Source of the DNA: Solen grandis
Lineage: Eukaryota > Mollusca > Bivalvia > Adapedonta > Solenidae
Assembly (NCBI GenBank): GCA_021229015.1
Contig: CM037777.1
Coordinates: 50,850,443-50,914,442 of the forward strand
Direction: 5' to 3'
Length of the DNA stretch: 64,000 nt
Below, piece after piece: positions 25,601 through 38,600 of the stretch. The stretch's first letter is position 1. Every line of letters starts with the position of its first letter. A program made the position numbers and the translations under genes. Under the pieces are notes generated by a model, which searched no databases, had not been told where the DNA came from, and was given only the letters and a program-made list of their open reading frames with translations.

Positions 25601-27419
25601 AAATGATTGAATGTATAAAAAGATACCGCCCAGCCACCGCAGGTGAATCCATAATACGTCCCGTCATTCGATGGGAGTATAGAGAGGGAGATAAGTGCCA
25701 ATCAGGTAATAACAGACTAGTGCGTTTAACGTCAATAGTCTGCAACATTTTGGAATAAATCGTTAGAAACATATGAACGATTACATGCAACAAAATAAAC
25801 TATATGTATGAAAAAATAATATGGCTTTATCTCTGAAAGATTAACCACCTCACAACTGCTAGCAGTAATGGATGAGTGGACAGAAGGCCAAGGAAAAGAA
25901 GTGGACTGTGTTTACATGGACTATCAAACGGAATTTAATACGATCCCGCACAAGCAATTCATTGAAAAGCTTAAAAACTATAAGTTTGATACCCAAATCA
26001 CTAATGGATTGAAAATTCCCCCAGGGATCATAAGCAAAAGGTAGTTTAAATGGGGGACCCTCAAATTGGAAAAAAAAATGGAGTCCGGAATACCACAGGG
26101 TCCTGTTCTCGGGCCAACATTGTTCGTCATTTATATTAATGTCTTCCCGAAAGAGTTAAGTAACAGGCGTTCATGTTTGCCGATGACACCACAATATATA
26201 ATATTATATCAAGAAGACTGCAAGGCGACCTTGACATTCTGTCAGAATGGAGCAATACATGACTCCTTAAGTTCCATCAAGAAACATGAAAACATGTCCA
26301 CATAGGGAAAAAGAGACCTGACACTTTATACGAGTTGGTAGGGAAAGAAATAACTAAGGCCAAGAAAGAGAAGGACATACGATAAATTAGAATTTGAAGA
26401 GAATATAAGCACAAAAATAAAGAAAGCAAACAGCAAATTTGCAGTCATCCGTAGATCACACATATTCTTGGACGAAGAAACCTTCAAACCCCTGTTCAAA
26501 AGCTTAAAAGCTTAGTTAGAATATACTTAGAATTCCCAAGTTCTGTAAGCATTAGCATTCGGAAAAGTGGTGACAGTGAATAAAATCGAAATATACAAAT
26601 TTGTACACGGGGTATACGACAAAAATGATTAAACATGTGGGAAGGAAAGACAGAAAGGCAGAGTAAAAGAATAATTTCTATGAAGATATATCCAAATACT
26701 TATTAAACAAAGATTGGCAACTAGTCTAAATCTCTAAATCTCGCAAAAACACTAACAAACCGTTCAATGCTCGCAAAGTCTCATTTTCAAATATCTCCTT
26801 TACTATTAAAGATATGTAAAAGTAAATTGTATCTTAAAAAAAAGATCAGTACCATCTTATGATACCTTATGTATTAAAAAAATTCAAGATAAAGTCAAGA
26901 TATAAAAATGTTTCGTGTAAAATAAAAAAAAGTACCTGCTGAAAAGAACTATGTAATGTTCGTCATTTTTTCTGCTAGACTGACCGAATTTAAATCACAA
27001 TTTAAAAGATTTTTTGAAAAAAAAAATCAAACTGAAAATAATTCAATGTATGAAAGAAGTGATAATTTTATAATATGGTTGAATTTTCCTATTTGATTTT
27101 TCAATATTTATGTAAGTTTGCAAAATTAAGTTATCTGAAGTGTGCCTACACAATTTTACAGAAGTTTCCTATATCTGTTTAATAAGTCTTTGATACATCA
27201 GACAGGTCTGAGAAAATATTCATTTGTAGTAAAATCGGCAAAATTATGGAACCAACTACCCAAGGAAGTTGTGAATGCAAATTCAATAAATGCATTTCAG
27301 AAAAGACAAGATACACTCTGGAAAGAACAGGAACTCTTCTACGATAATTATCGAGCAGATATAGTGACCGGAACCGGCATAAAAATCTTAGAGGAAGAAA
27401 ATGAGGGGTTTGGTTAAGA

Positions 27420-28268
27420 GGACTTGAATGGACCTGCAGCAGAAAACTGCGCTAAGTAACGCTAAGTTGTAAGTAATTAGTGCTGTTTTCGGAAGCCATG
27501 TGGGCGCTGCGGGGAATGTCTACCTAAAAGATACATGAAAGTAGTGTCAGCGCCTGAGGGTTGATGTATTTGTCACTGCAGCGGTTGTGCAGTGCTTTTG
27601 TTGACCAGAAATAGGCCTATCTCCCGTCCCGTTAAAGAGGGACAGTAAGTGCTGTTTCTGAAAGCCATTAATGTTTACAGGTTAAAGCATTTCAGTGTGT
27701 CTCCACCGCTGTGGAGCTTTAGGATGATTTCAATTTCATTCTAGATAATGAACTGGGTAGGCTCTAATTCAGTTCAGCCCAGCAAGAGAGGCTGATATTG
27801 GTTAAGACCCAAGCCGGTCGCCAATATTTTGGTCGTGCTTCCCTGGGCACGGTTGATTAGGTAACTTCGGTCATGTCGTCGCTAAGCACATGCGCCCTAC
27901 ACATAGAGAGCAAAGCCCGACATTATCGCTGCCTACAGTAATAGAAATAACAGAGAAATTAATGAACAAATGCGACATAGCAATGTAGGGAAGGGAAAAT
28001 CCGCCAGTTTACTTATTTAATGTGCTATCTTTTGTTTTAAATGTTCAACATTCGATTTCCTCCTACATTTTTGTTTACTAATACATCATTTGAATTATGT
28101 GTTTTCATTTCTAATCAGGTGACATCAAATAGAATTCAGCTTCACGTACTGTTTATTGCACATTTGTACATTTGAATATGTAATTAACAATAAGATCGTA
28201 TGTTATACTTCAATATTGTATTCGTCATAACTATGAATTAAGTAATTCTAAAACCAGCAAAAATATAT
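27420..28268 (+). other. 3' flank/UTR of the non-LTR element, then unassigned AT-rich DNA
   Basis: 27480-27970 is GC-richer and non-coding, consistent with a retrotransposon 3' UTR; part of it is related to 20046-20125 and 21510-21535. 27980-28268 holds nothing recognised. Confidence 0.35.
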
Positions 28269-28659
28269 TGTGACGATGCGTCGTCACAGGTATAAATACT
28301 ATCTCTGACAACTGCGTCAGGGAGTCTTTGGCTCAGTGGTTAGAGAATTGGACTCGCACGCCGGCGGATCGGGTTAATCCTGGGCCGGGTCGAGTTTGTT
28401 ACATTGGTGGCAGCAGTGGGATAACGTCAACTGCCAGGCCGGAGTTGCCTTACCCACATGTTTCCCAGGCCAAGTCTCGGGTCGAGACTTCTCGGAGGGG
28501 AAAGTAATGTGACGATGCGTCGTCACAGGTATAAATACAATCTCTGACAACTGCGTCAGTGAGTCGACTCTTTGGTTCATTTGGTTAGAACATTGGACTC
28601 ACACGCCAGCGGACCGGGTTCGTTCATGGGCCGGGTCGAATTTGTTACATTGGTGGCAG
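28269..28659 (+). mobile_element. Miniature LTR retrotransposon (TRIM) with tRNA-like LTRs, copy 2
   Basis: 5' LTR 28269-28403 and 3' LTR 28508-28649 both start TGTGACGATGCGTCGTCACA (a perfect hairpin) and end TTTGTTACA. Each has a TATA box (GGTATAAATAC) about 25 bp in, then a tRNA-like block (TTTGGCTCAGTGGTTAGAG ... CGGGTTAATCC or CGGGTTCGTTC). The 104-bp interior starts with TTGGTGGCAGCAGTGGGAT at the primer-binding position and ends with CGGAGGGGAAAGTAA at the polypurine position. It contains no ORF. After the 3' LTR the primer-site sequence TTGGTGGCAGCGGTG appears again, as in a tandem LTR array. ATATAT stands on both outer sides, a possible but low-complexity target duplication. Confidence 0.75.
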
Positions 28660-28962
28660 CGGTGTTACAATATATTGCATAACTGCATAATGGAATGTCA
28701 ATTTCACTTAAAAATAAAATCAATACGTCTTCATTATAATAATGACATTCAAATCGTTATCATCATAAGTTTAACATTGCCATATTATCATAATATAAAT
28801 TTTAGGGAACCAATTCAGCACAGGTGTTAATACCCTTTTCGCCTCTACTAAATTATCCTGTTGACGTGTATGCCGGTTAACACTTATTACCGCGCACTTG
28901 AAGCCCACCACTGACGTATGGTAACAGTGAATATGATGCTGCCACAAAACGACTTTTTGTAC

Positions 28963-28998
28963 ACAACAACAACAATAACAACAACAACAACAACAACA
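28963..28998. repeat. (AAC)n microsatellite
   Basis: About 12 CAA/AAC units with one interruption. Confidence 0.95.
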
Positions 28999-29280
28999 GA
29001 TATATATACTGTTGCCGTTTTCTATAAATATATATATGAAGCTCTTAAGGTATGCTCTTTTTCGTATCGTAGTTTCCAATGCATCAATACCTACCATATA
29101 CAATTATTTATCAAATTTCTACTTTGTTTAGAGTAAAGAAATAAAGAAATATAATAAACCCGTCGTAATTGATATATATATTAACAGCAGAGGTTCGCTT
29201 AATAACATTTTTATGAATTCGTTCAGTAAATTTGATATGAAATAATAGTTCATATCAGATCCTATATATACGATATGACT

Positions 29281-29420
29281 CGCCTCGTTCAACTTCGAGA
29301 CCCTGTGACTACAGTGTGTTTGGGGTAATTCTCGATTGCCTCGGGATCTTCCTCCATCTTGACGTCATTTTATTATCGAATTACTGTCGCAGCAACAGTA
29401 AACTTCGAACAACAACACTT
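29281..29420 (+). mobile_element. SINE 3' part (conserved-domain type)
   Basis: CGGGATCTTCCTCCATCTTG followed by GACGTCATTTTATTATCGAATTACTGTCGCAGCAACAG matches the central/3' part of the SINE at 33158-33390 (GGGTCTTCCTCCACC...GACGTCGCTATATGATTGAAATACTATCGCAGCGACGG). The tRNA head is missing or degraded. Confidence 0.55.
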
Positions 29421-29960
29421 GCAAAATCGTTATGAGCATTTTCCCAATTTTTAAATAACCAACTCTTAGTGTTATACAACTTATGACAGTTCATGGATTC
29501 ATATAAGTCTAGAGGCCAGTTGAGAAAGAATGTGCATGGACAAAACAGAAACATGCATATATCATAACGCTTGCAAATGAAATTTAAACATCAGACGTAA
29601 ACATATGCAGGAACATACCCTCTTTATCATCATTTTATAGTCGGACAGACAAGATAGCGCAGGGGACATCAGATAACCGACATCAAACGGGACAAGCCAG
29701 AGTCCTACCGCAGTTATATCGTGAAATCGTTAACTGAGTTAGGAGTAAGTTCGGATTTGTAAAAAGTTCGGATTCGATAGAATTTCGGATTAGGAAGATT
29801 TCTGGTCAGGAAGAAGTTACGGTTTGGAAAAATGTTTTGATCAGAGAAACGTTCACTTAGTGTAAAATTTATATTATTCCTTATATTAATGCTCCTTTTC
29901 CATTCTGTAATATAGATTATACTAGACTTTATATCTTAGCCAACTTTGCTGATTCTCATT

Positions 29961-30656
29961 TAGGGCATATGTGACAGTTTTCTACATTTTCTATAAAGAA
30001 AAAAGGGAGAAAATTTAAACTGTTCTATAGATTTTTTAAACTTTGCATGATTATAGAGAATCATAAAAGAAACATTATTTATGGAAAAAAAAATAGGGTC
30101 ACCGCCCTACTTTTTAAGTTATCTGCCCCTGAATGCGATAAGGGCAGATAACTCAAAAATAAATTTTACTGATTCTTATTAATGTTTTTGATTTCATTTC
30201 AAGTCATGCAAAATTTGAAACCCATTCATCTTATTGAAGTTCTGTTCTGTTATATTTAAAACTGTAAATACATTGCATTTATTTAAAAAAGGAGATAGTT
30301 CGAGGAAAATTGATATATATTTGCATGAGAGATAAAAGTATAAAATCTGTCGCATAGAATTTCTACAGATTTTGTACAGAGATAGGGAATAATGTACTAA
30401 ACATTGATTTTAGAACGTTATGGAGTGTTGTTTGCCATTATTTGAGTTATCTGATGCTTAATATGACATAAAAGTGCTAAAATATAACATTCAGGGGCAG
30501 ATATCTAAAAAAGTAGGACGGTGCCCCCATTTTTTTGCATAAAATTGTTTCTTTTATGATTCGCAATGATCATGTTTAAAACAATTCTATTAAACAGTTT
30601 AAATGTTCCTTCTTTGCCTATATAGAACATGTAGCAAACTGTCACATACGCCCTTA
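29961..30656. mobile_element. Foldback MITE with long inverted arms
   Basis: Left arm starts TAGGGCATATGTGACAGTTT; the right arm, reverse-complemented, starts TAAGGGCGTATGTGACAGTTT. Similarity runs inward for about 175 bp on each side and includes the mirrored pair GGGTCACCGCCCTACTTTTT and AAAGTAGGACGGTGCCCC. No coding capacity. The whole element would form a large hairpin. Confidence 0.65.
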
Positions 30657-30811
30657 ATCATTCCATTTAGATATTTGTGCAAATGTGTATTTAATGGACT
30701 TGGTGTAATGATTAAGGTAACTGTGGTTTCCGTATTGTTAAATACTGTTACATTTTATACCATCGACTTACCCTTCGATTTATAGCTATGAGTTATATGC
30801 GATGATCAATA

Positions 30812-31119
30812 TGTTTGTTTGTTAGGTTTAACGTCCCACCGACAGTATTTCAGTCATTTGTAGACGATGTATACTTGAGACATATATAGTGCTGCCACAC
30901 TGCAGTATCACGCCATAGACATGTGGCATGATACCACACCCAGTCACATTATCCTGACACCGGGTCAAATAGTCCTGGAACTACCCTTATATGCTGAGCA
31001 CCAAACAAGGGTACTATATCAGTACAATTTTTACGACTTAAGTATGTCGCGGCCAAGGATCGAATCCACGACCTCCCGATTCCGGGGCGGATGCTCTAAC
31101 CACTCGACCATCGGGACCG
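30812..31119 (-). mobile_element. tRNA-derived SINE upstream of the PhyH start codon
   Basis: On the minus strand it begins CGGTCCCGATGGTCGAGTGG TTAGAGC (A box) and has GTGGATTCGATCC (B box), and ends with a TTTAACGTCCCACC.../AAACAAACAAAC-type tail. It lies only 115 bp upstream of the first coding exon of the dioxygenase gene. The tRNA part lacks a complete cloverleaf spacing check, so it is called a SINE and not a tRNA gene. Confidence 0.6.
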
Positions 31120-31234
31120 ACAATGATAATCAGTCAGTAGACCACTTCATAGACGAATGTTTAAGCATTTTATTCCGCAGTTAGTAAGAATTTATGTTGT
31201 TGTTTTTATTCACAGATACCATCTGCTCACTAAA

Positions 31235-32606
31235 ATGGTTGAAGGTATGACTTTCACACAAACTTGCATTTTATCATTCTAAGCATCTATGAGGTTTAAA
31301 TAAAAGTACAATATATCATTTTAACTGAAGCTATCAAGTTAATAGCGATTTGTCACTTTATATAAACATGCAACTCTCTGAAGTAATGTAGTCCAGTAGT
31401 AGGGTGCATGCCTGTGAATCTGAAGTTTTGAGTTCAAACCTTTTATAACCTTCCCAGGTGCAAAGTACTCGTGCGTTCCCGGAAACGTCGAGAGAGACTT
31501 GTATAAGCTGTAAAAATATGTTTCTCACTTAAAGACGTAAAATAAATAAGTTTCATACAAGCGTAACGTATGGGACATGTTCATGCATATTTTACCACTG
31601 TTAAGCTCATGTCTTTTTTTTTATTTAAACAAGAATGCACTGTTGAGGTAAGATACCTATAATGGTTTCGCTACATTTCGGACCTCATGACCTTTCACGG
31701 AGATAACCAAGATTTCATAATGTTTCATTAGGGTACCTTGGTTATCTTGGTAGAGGTTAAGTGGTCCAAGCGGAACCATTACAGGGACTTTACTTTAAGA
31801 TGTTTCTGAGGTTACATCGAAGCCGTTCTGTCTGGTAGTAAATCAGTTCGTCCAGCACAGATTAACCGTCGACGACGATTTTCAAATCGTTTACGGATTA
31901 GATGGTTTATGATTTTATACAGAGAAGCGGTTTTTGGTTGGTAACAACTCAACTTAAATTTTATATCTGTTTCGAAAGTTAGACGCAGTATGTCACTTAT
32001 CTATTTTGATTACATTGCTACAGAATAGTTTAACTTGCAAAATGTGACTTGACTATAACTATTTGAGTTTACCGTCGCTTCGACAGTATTTCAGTCATAT
32101 AGCGACGTCCAGCTTATTGGAGGTGGAGGAAGACCTTGTAAAATGTAACAATGACCAAATAGTACAAATGATAAGAAAGACACCCGATTTGCATTAGTTT
32201 GATTCAATATTCATCAAGAGTTATGCAAGATTTGACTATTTAGTACAGCTTATATGTGGAATTATATTTTGGAAGCATTAATACAAAGGTTATTGATTAA
32301 TCATAAATTAGCCAGAAAGACAGGCTGATTATAGGGACAGATTACTAAGACTGTTGTCTGGACTTAAACTACCTGAAGATAACACCGACTTGTACACCGC
32401 CTTTATCTGTCGGAAAACTTGATTTTCTGAACATCAAGGCTGCATATACTATCTTTATCATATGTTAGATAGCAGATATCTAGAAACATGGTCACTTTAA
32501 GTTATATCAATGTAAAGTTTTAACTATATTAAGCATCGACATAGTGTCTTTCTCTGAGGATTACCGACGCCTCTCCTCTTTGCTCTTCTCCTTGTGATAC
32601 TTCCAT

Positions 32607-32642
<36 letters not shown>

Positions 32643-35600
32643 CATAGATCTATACATTACAGCATTCACGTATGAAGGTGAGTTCAAGCTCACGGACGAA
32701 ATGAAGAAGAAATACGACGAGGACGGGTTCATAGTGGTCAGGTATGCACATGCGTTCACATGGAAACCTTTCGTTCTATTGTGTCAAACGCAGAATCTTT
32801 ATCAGTATACTTTATTTTTATTGTTCAACTACATATTCCTGATGCTAGTCAGCTATGATGGCTTTCAAACCTGATTATGACCTTCAGTTTAACCAATGTT
32901 TATTTACTTGAACTAATCATTTCGAAAACCTCATATCATTGTTTTAAAGTTGATCAGTTATGATTATCAATTGTATTTAAAAAAATAACAAGACATGTTT
33001 TCTTCGATATACGAGCATTTTTTGTTGATTTTGTTGACTGCGATGAAGATGATATTCATGATGATAATTAGTATTTGTGTGTATTATGTCAATCATTTTG
33101 CACTACAGTACGCCATGTTATTCTATAGAAAATCTAGATCATACTGGAAATAAAAGGGGCCGCCGTGACCGAGCGGTAACAGTCGTGGACTAAAAATATC
33201 TCAGCCCCTCACCGCTGTGGGTTCGAATCCCGGTAGAGAATTCGGATTTCTCATGTGAGGAAGCCTTCCAGCTGGTCGGTGGTTCTACCCGGGTACCTCT
33301 GTGTACTCGGGGTCTTCCTCCACCTGTAATTAGCTGGACGTCGCTATATGATTGAAATACTATCGCAGCGACGGTTAACTCCAATACAACAATACAATTG
33401 AAAATAAATTTACTCTGAACACATTTACAGTGTCTTCTCTTCAAGTCCTTGATAAAGGATATCAGCTAAACGTTTCCTCAACAATACTTAGCGTAAAATA
33501 ATACATGTACTTGAATTCTTGAATCAAGTTTGTCATCATCATTCCTGTAAAATGAAATATTCAACCACATGACTTAGCTGCCATAAAGTGTTACCTGAAC
33601 AATTTTTCTTAATATATTAGATATTTAGTAATATATATTAGAAAAACAAGAATGATAGCATTTTCCGATAGGCATTTAAGTATCACTTAGCACCAAGTAG
33701 GGATGGGCGAATTCGAGCCTGGTCGCATATGTCGTTCCTTAATTCTATCGTGTGATCAAAGTTGTGAGGGTTGGCAGTAAAGTAACGTCCAGAAAATAAT
33801 CCCAAGTGGATAAAACCAAATCAAGTGGCCAGACCGGAACTCGAACCGATAGCTATGAGGGGCTAATTTGTATATATATTAGACAGCGACTGTAACCACT
33901 CAGTCCGGAGGCCCCTGTGGTATGAGAAAGTAATGAGATGGTTCATCATTTTTCTGCAGAAATTTTCTCGACCAAGAAGAACTCGATCAGGTATGGAAGA
34001 CCTTGAATGGACCGGATGGTCTTCTGAAACACAGCTACTCGGTATGTCGAGATTTGTGAGATTTCTCTAACGGTTGTAGATTTCATTGATGCACATGGGA
34101 TATGCATGTAAATGGTTATTATATAATGAGTTTGTAATAGTCATTACATATAACTGATATTTTGGTATGAAGGAAACGTGTAGGAAATTCAGAAATTATT
34201 TCTGCATGCCTATTTGTAATGGCTCTAATGACAATAATCATGTCAATTAAAGAGGGAAGTATGATTATATGCTGTTGGCGTATTTGTCAGAAGGGGTTTT
34301 GTTTTGGCCTATTAATAGCTATTTGTTTCTTTTATTCAATGTCATGATTGGAAAATCCTGAGATATCAATGTTGCATTAATGTCGAAACAAATATGAAAA
34401 TCATCGAAATGTCTGGATACCCTCGATTCTCCGTTCTAGTCCGTATGTCAACCGGGCATGCTCAAATTATTTTGTCTACCAAAAACGATTGTTCCTAATT
34501 TTTTTAACAAAGACATTTACAAAACGTACTGTAAATTAACAATCGAGCGTTCTTTGGCTCCCTGAAACACAGCAACGGCATCTCATTTATACATTCCTAC
34601 AGCATGTCAACACTAGTTCTGAATGACAATGATTAATGGTCAAATGAGTTACAGAACTTACAGTGCCTATCACTGATGCAGAAATAGGTAGATGTATAGC
34701 CAGGCATACATACATACATACGGCAATGCATAAATGCATTCGTCAGGAAATATGGAAATTATGTATGATTGCAGTGTCACAATTACATGACATACACTTT
34801 GGGTAGAATTAAAAATCGCAAGGCACGCGACACAATGAAATGTATTTTTTTTTACTTATTAGTTTTTTTTTCATTTATTTCTTTCAGACAACAGAAAATG
34901 ATGGCAAGAAAATAATGCGTATCATGTATATGCATCCCGGAAATGACGTCACAGGTATTCTGTCCCGTTCTGCAAAGATGGTTGACAGCTGTGAAAAAGT
35001 AAGGAACTTTGCAAATGAATTGAAAAAGCATTTTAACCAGTATTTATCATTTAATAATACATATATTATGAAAAAAATCAATATCGTATTATTATTATTT
35101 CAGTAAATTATTATAACTACGAACATTTTAGAAAGAAACATTTACGCCAATCATACTTTTTTTTGAGAGAAATAACACACTAACATGAAGACAAGCCTTA
35201 AATCGCCTGAGAAACATTGCCTTAATGCTTGCATGAAGAAGAATTACATGAAGAAGAGTGTAAACATGGCAAATATGTGTGGTGTTCTGATATTTCAAGG
35301 GCCTAAATGTAGCTCCATCAGTCAAGTCAAATATTAATCATAATCGAACTCATCTGAGATATTGTTGCCATTATTGTTGTGTATAAGTAAAATAATGATT
35401 GTTTAATAATTGCAGATGCCAGTGTAAAAGTAAAAAACTGCCATTTTTTTTTTGTAATTCAAGGCCCTTCTCACCTAATCAGTCAATATCTTCCATAATC
35501 GTGATAATAGGGAGATTGTGGTCATAAACAGTGTTGTGTGGTAACATTAACACAGTAACGTTCGAAGATGATTGCTTAAGAAATGAAGATGCTAGAGTGT

Positions 35601-38600
35601 AAACAATGTGAAATCTGGCATTTTGTTTTTATATTAAAAGGGGTATTGTTTGTTCCAAGTCGATAACTGATGGTGTTTCTCCGTGATGTTTTTTTTTTGT
35701 CTGTACACATGCACCGTCCTCAATATATGTTGGATTTCTCTTCGGACCCTTTTGTCTTTCCTTATCAATTATAGTAATGGTATTTATCTAATGCCCTGTT
35801 TCGTTTCTAGGTATACGCACATGTAACCATGCTTCAATCCTTCAGAATACAATCACAGACATACCCCAACCGAATTATAAGAAAAGTGCATTGTGAAAAT
35901 TACATATAAAACTGCCACATGAACATGTAAAATCTAGTTTTAAGAGGGCATCGTTTGCTCCCTGTGTAAGAAATCCCTTCTAGATGCATCCTTCTAGGAG
36001 CATGGCTGATCACATTTGGCAACCTAGGTACACGCTATTGTGTGGTGGTCAACATTGACTCATCATTCTACAGAGACTTTGCTCAAAGAAAACATAAATA
36101 CTTTTAAAAAGTTTATTTGAAGTAACTGAGACCTCGTTCTGATTTTCAGCTTTTAAGTAATCGAAATACATTCCAAAGCAATACTGTGATTTTCCGACAT
36201 ACGATATTTTTTTTTATATTTCGAACAACATCACTTATATTTATATAAACATGTACAATCTATTGTTTTGACAATAACCGACAGCTTCTGGGCGGAGAGG
36301 TGTACCATTACCACAGCAAGTTTATTCTGAAGAACCCGCGGGAAGGTGGAGCCCATGTCTGGCATCAGGACTATGGGTAAGTTACGGTAATTTTAAAACT
36401 TAATCTTAAGTGAATAGCTTTACATTTAACATTAACAGTCCGAAATGTAATTAATGTGTGAAAATTGCATTTAGCATTTTACATCTAAATATCAGAGAAT
36501 CAGAGAATCTTATTTTATTTTTCCACATCTGTTTGCGGGATATAGTTTTAGGTGAACACAACAACAACAAAGAACAAGATTTCAGTCAACGCTCGATTCT
36601 ATATATTGTATTGTGAACAAAAATCATCCGAGAACATGATAAAGCTTCGGAATCACCGGCTACTTTATCAAATATGTTAAGGCTCAGTTCCACTGGACAC
36701 TGCCGATGGAAATTGATGAGCCTCTGGAAGTGTCGGGTAGAGGTTCCCCAGCGTCCCGAGGAAGCTTCGGGAGCGTATCGCTCTATATGGAGACATCGGG
36801 AGGACACGGGAGAACTGCGTTATCCTTTATTTTTTTATCTCCATTTCTTCCCGAGTTTTCCAGAGCCATGGGGAAGATCCGGGCAAGCAGCCAGAAATAT
36901 TTTGTTACCCAGAGGGACCCTAGCAGATGTTTAAATCTTTGTTCAGCGACCTTTCTGTGGCACAGTCCCGATCTTGTGGTTGTATTCCCGATTTTTTCGC
37001 CGATTGTTGACAAGTCCACTCTGAAATTAATTTCACGAAAATTTGTGACCATTTCGGACGAATTTAGTATCATTTCTTCTGGGACTGCTCTCTGAATTTT
37101 GCTCAAACATTGGGAGAATAATGGTCTATTTCAACATCGCCGATGATTTTTCCTAAGTGGAACCCAGGCATAGAAATCCATGCGAGGATCCAGCCATTGA
37201 TATCGGGGGAGGGGGATTAATGCAGAAATTGTAAAGAAACTTCTAGAAGTCGGTACGTTCATTATTTCAGTATTAGGACTTCCCTCTGGATCTTGGATTA
37301 AAAAGGAAAACCCTGTTTTAAAATACCATGGGTGTGGGGTAGCGGGTTGTTAGTAGAGGGGGTGGGTTCAATCCACCCTGGAACACCACAGAATTGAGAT
37401 TACCCCTGACAAGGCGATTGCATGTCATTCCTCTACAACAATCAGTTCCAACCGCATGATAATTTCATGTAAAACAACAGCCTGTACCGAGCGTCCCTCA
37501 TTCCAAGTTCCATCCGGAAACTTAAACACGTTTTCAACTATGTCCCTCCCCATCCAACGATTTAACTTTTCCTCCCCGAGAATTTGAAAACTTTCAAATG
37601 CGCCCACCCCCCTCTTATTAAAAAGAAATAATGTTTTCAAACCCCCAAGGGAAACATGAACACGTTACGGAATAGGGCATTGGATATGGAGGGGTGGGGG
37701 AGATCTCAAAATATTTCATATTTATCCGGGAATGAATACACGATTTCAAACCACGGAGCGAGGAGAAGGCTGAAAACGTTTACAAGTGTTAACGTTTCAC
37801 TAATTTCCTAAAATTCAACCGAAGCACGTCTTTGTTCAAGCTCTGTCAATAAGTTAAATATTGATATTATTTATTGGCTTGTAAATTGTAAATCGAAGAC
37901 TGATTTTGTTTCTTCAAGCAATAAAATCTACTTGATCAAAACATTTTTTATCGTTGACAGTTTTTAAAATGTAACCAAATACCAAAAGAAACAAAACAAC
38001 ATCACACTCTTTAGTCTGTAGGTTTCTGTTATAGGTACTGGTACAAACACAACCTGTTTCCGGACATGATCACAGTTTGGATACCTCTGGACAAGGCAAC
38101 CCGTCAAAACAGCTGTTTACAGGTCAGTACACTTCACAATAGCTCTCAGGTGGGTACACTGTTACAACAGATGTTTTTAGGTTAGAACAAAGCCACAACA
38201 GCTTTCAGCAGGTGAGTACACTGTTACAGCAGCAGTTTTCAGATAAGTACACTATCACAAGAGTTTTAAACAGGTCAATGCACCTCCACAACAGCTTCTT
38301 AAAATTACATCTGCAGGATAGAACACCATCATAACAGCCTTCAACAAGTCAATACACCGTCGCAAACAACTTTGTTAGTTCCCTGCTTCTGCTCAGCATA
38401 TATACAGAATAATTTCAGGACTTTCTATATGTTTGTTCACCGTCACACCAGTTGTGTACGGGTAAGTATGCCACAACAGTAGTTGACATTTGGTTGGTTC
38501 AATGCTTCAAAAGCACTCTACATGTCAATGCCGAGTAAAAAATGATGTCTTTAGGTCAGTACGTTGTCGCAACAGCCGTTTTAATGTTAGTACACTATCG

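Larger units (their letters stand above)
21520..27480 (+). mobile_element. Decayed non-LTR retrotransposon (CR1/Jockey-like), interrupted
   Basis: One ORF2 can be followed in pieces. Endonuclease: LILGHFNYPNIDLETYN near 21632 and PLGRSDHCI ending at 21867. The linker continues at 23075 (LQCNFTDYTV) to about 23600 with the basic KKIKKSENWEEILKDV-type stretch. Reverse transcriptase pieces run from 25620: RLVRLTSIVCNILE, VDCVYMDYQTEFNTIPHKQF, SGIPQGPVLGPTLFVIYIN and a shifted FADDT at about 26177. The C-terminus is FVVKSAKLWNQLPKEVVNAN to stop 27417. Numerous stops and shifts make it inactive. A mariner copy (21868-23072) splits the endonuclease. 23600-25600 is unrelated sequence, possibly another insertion. 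Confidence 0.75.

Noticed and set aside
28771..29136. Open frames rich in Cys or Thr around 28.9 kb
   Set aside because: Produced by the (AAC)n microsatellite read in different frames.
33158..33245. Possible tRNA gene (A and B boxes, class II-like)
   Set aside because: The sequence continues into a SINE body shared with other copies in the window, so it is a SINE head.
36674..37106. Overlapping open frames of 86-129 codons in both directions
   Set aside because: They lie within a non-coding transposon-like element with inverted ends and show no protein family features.
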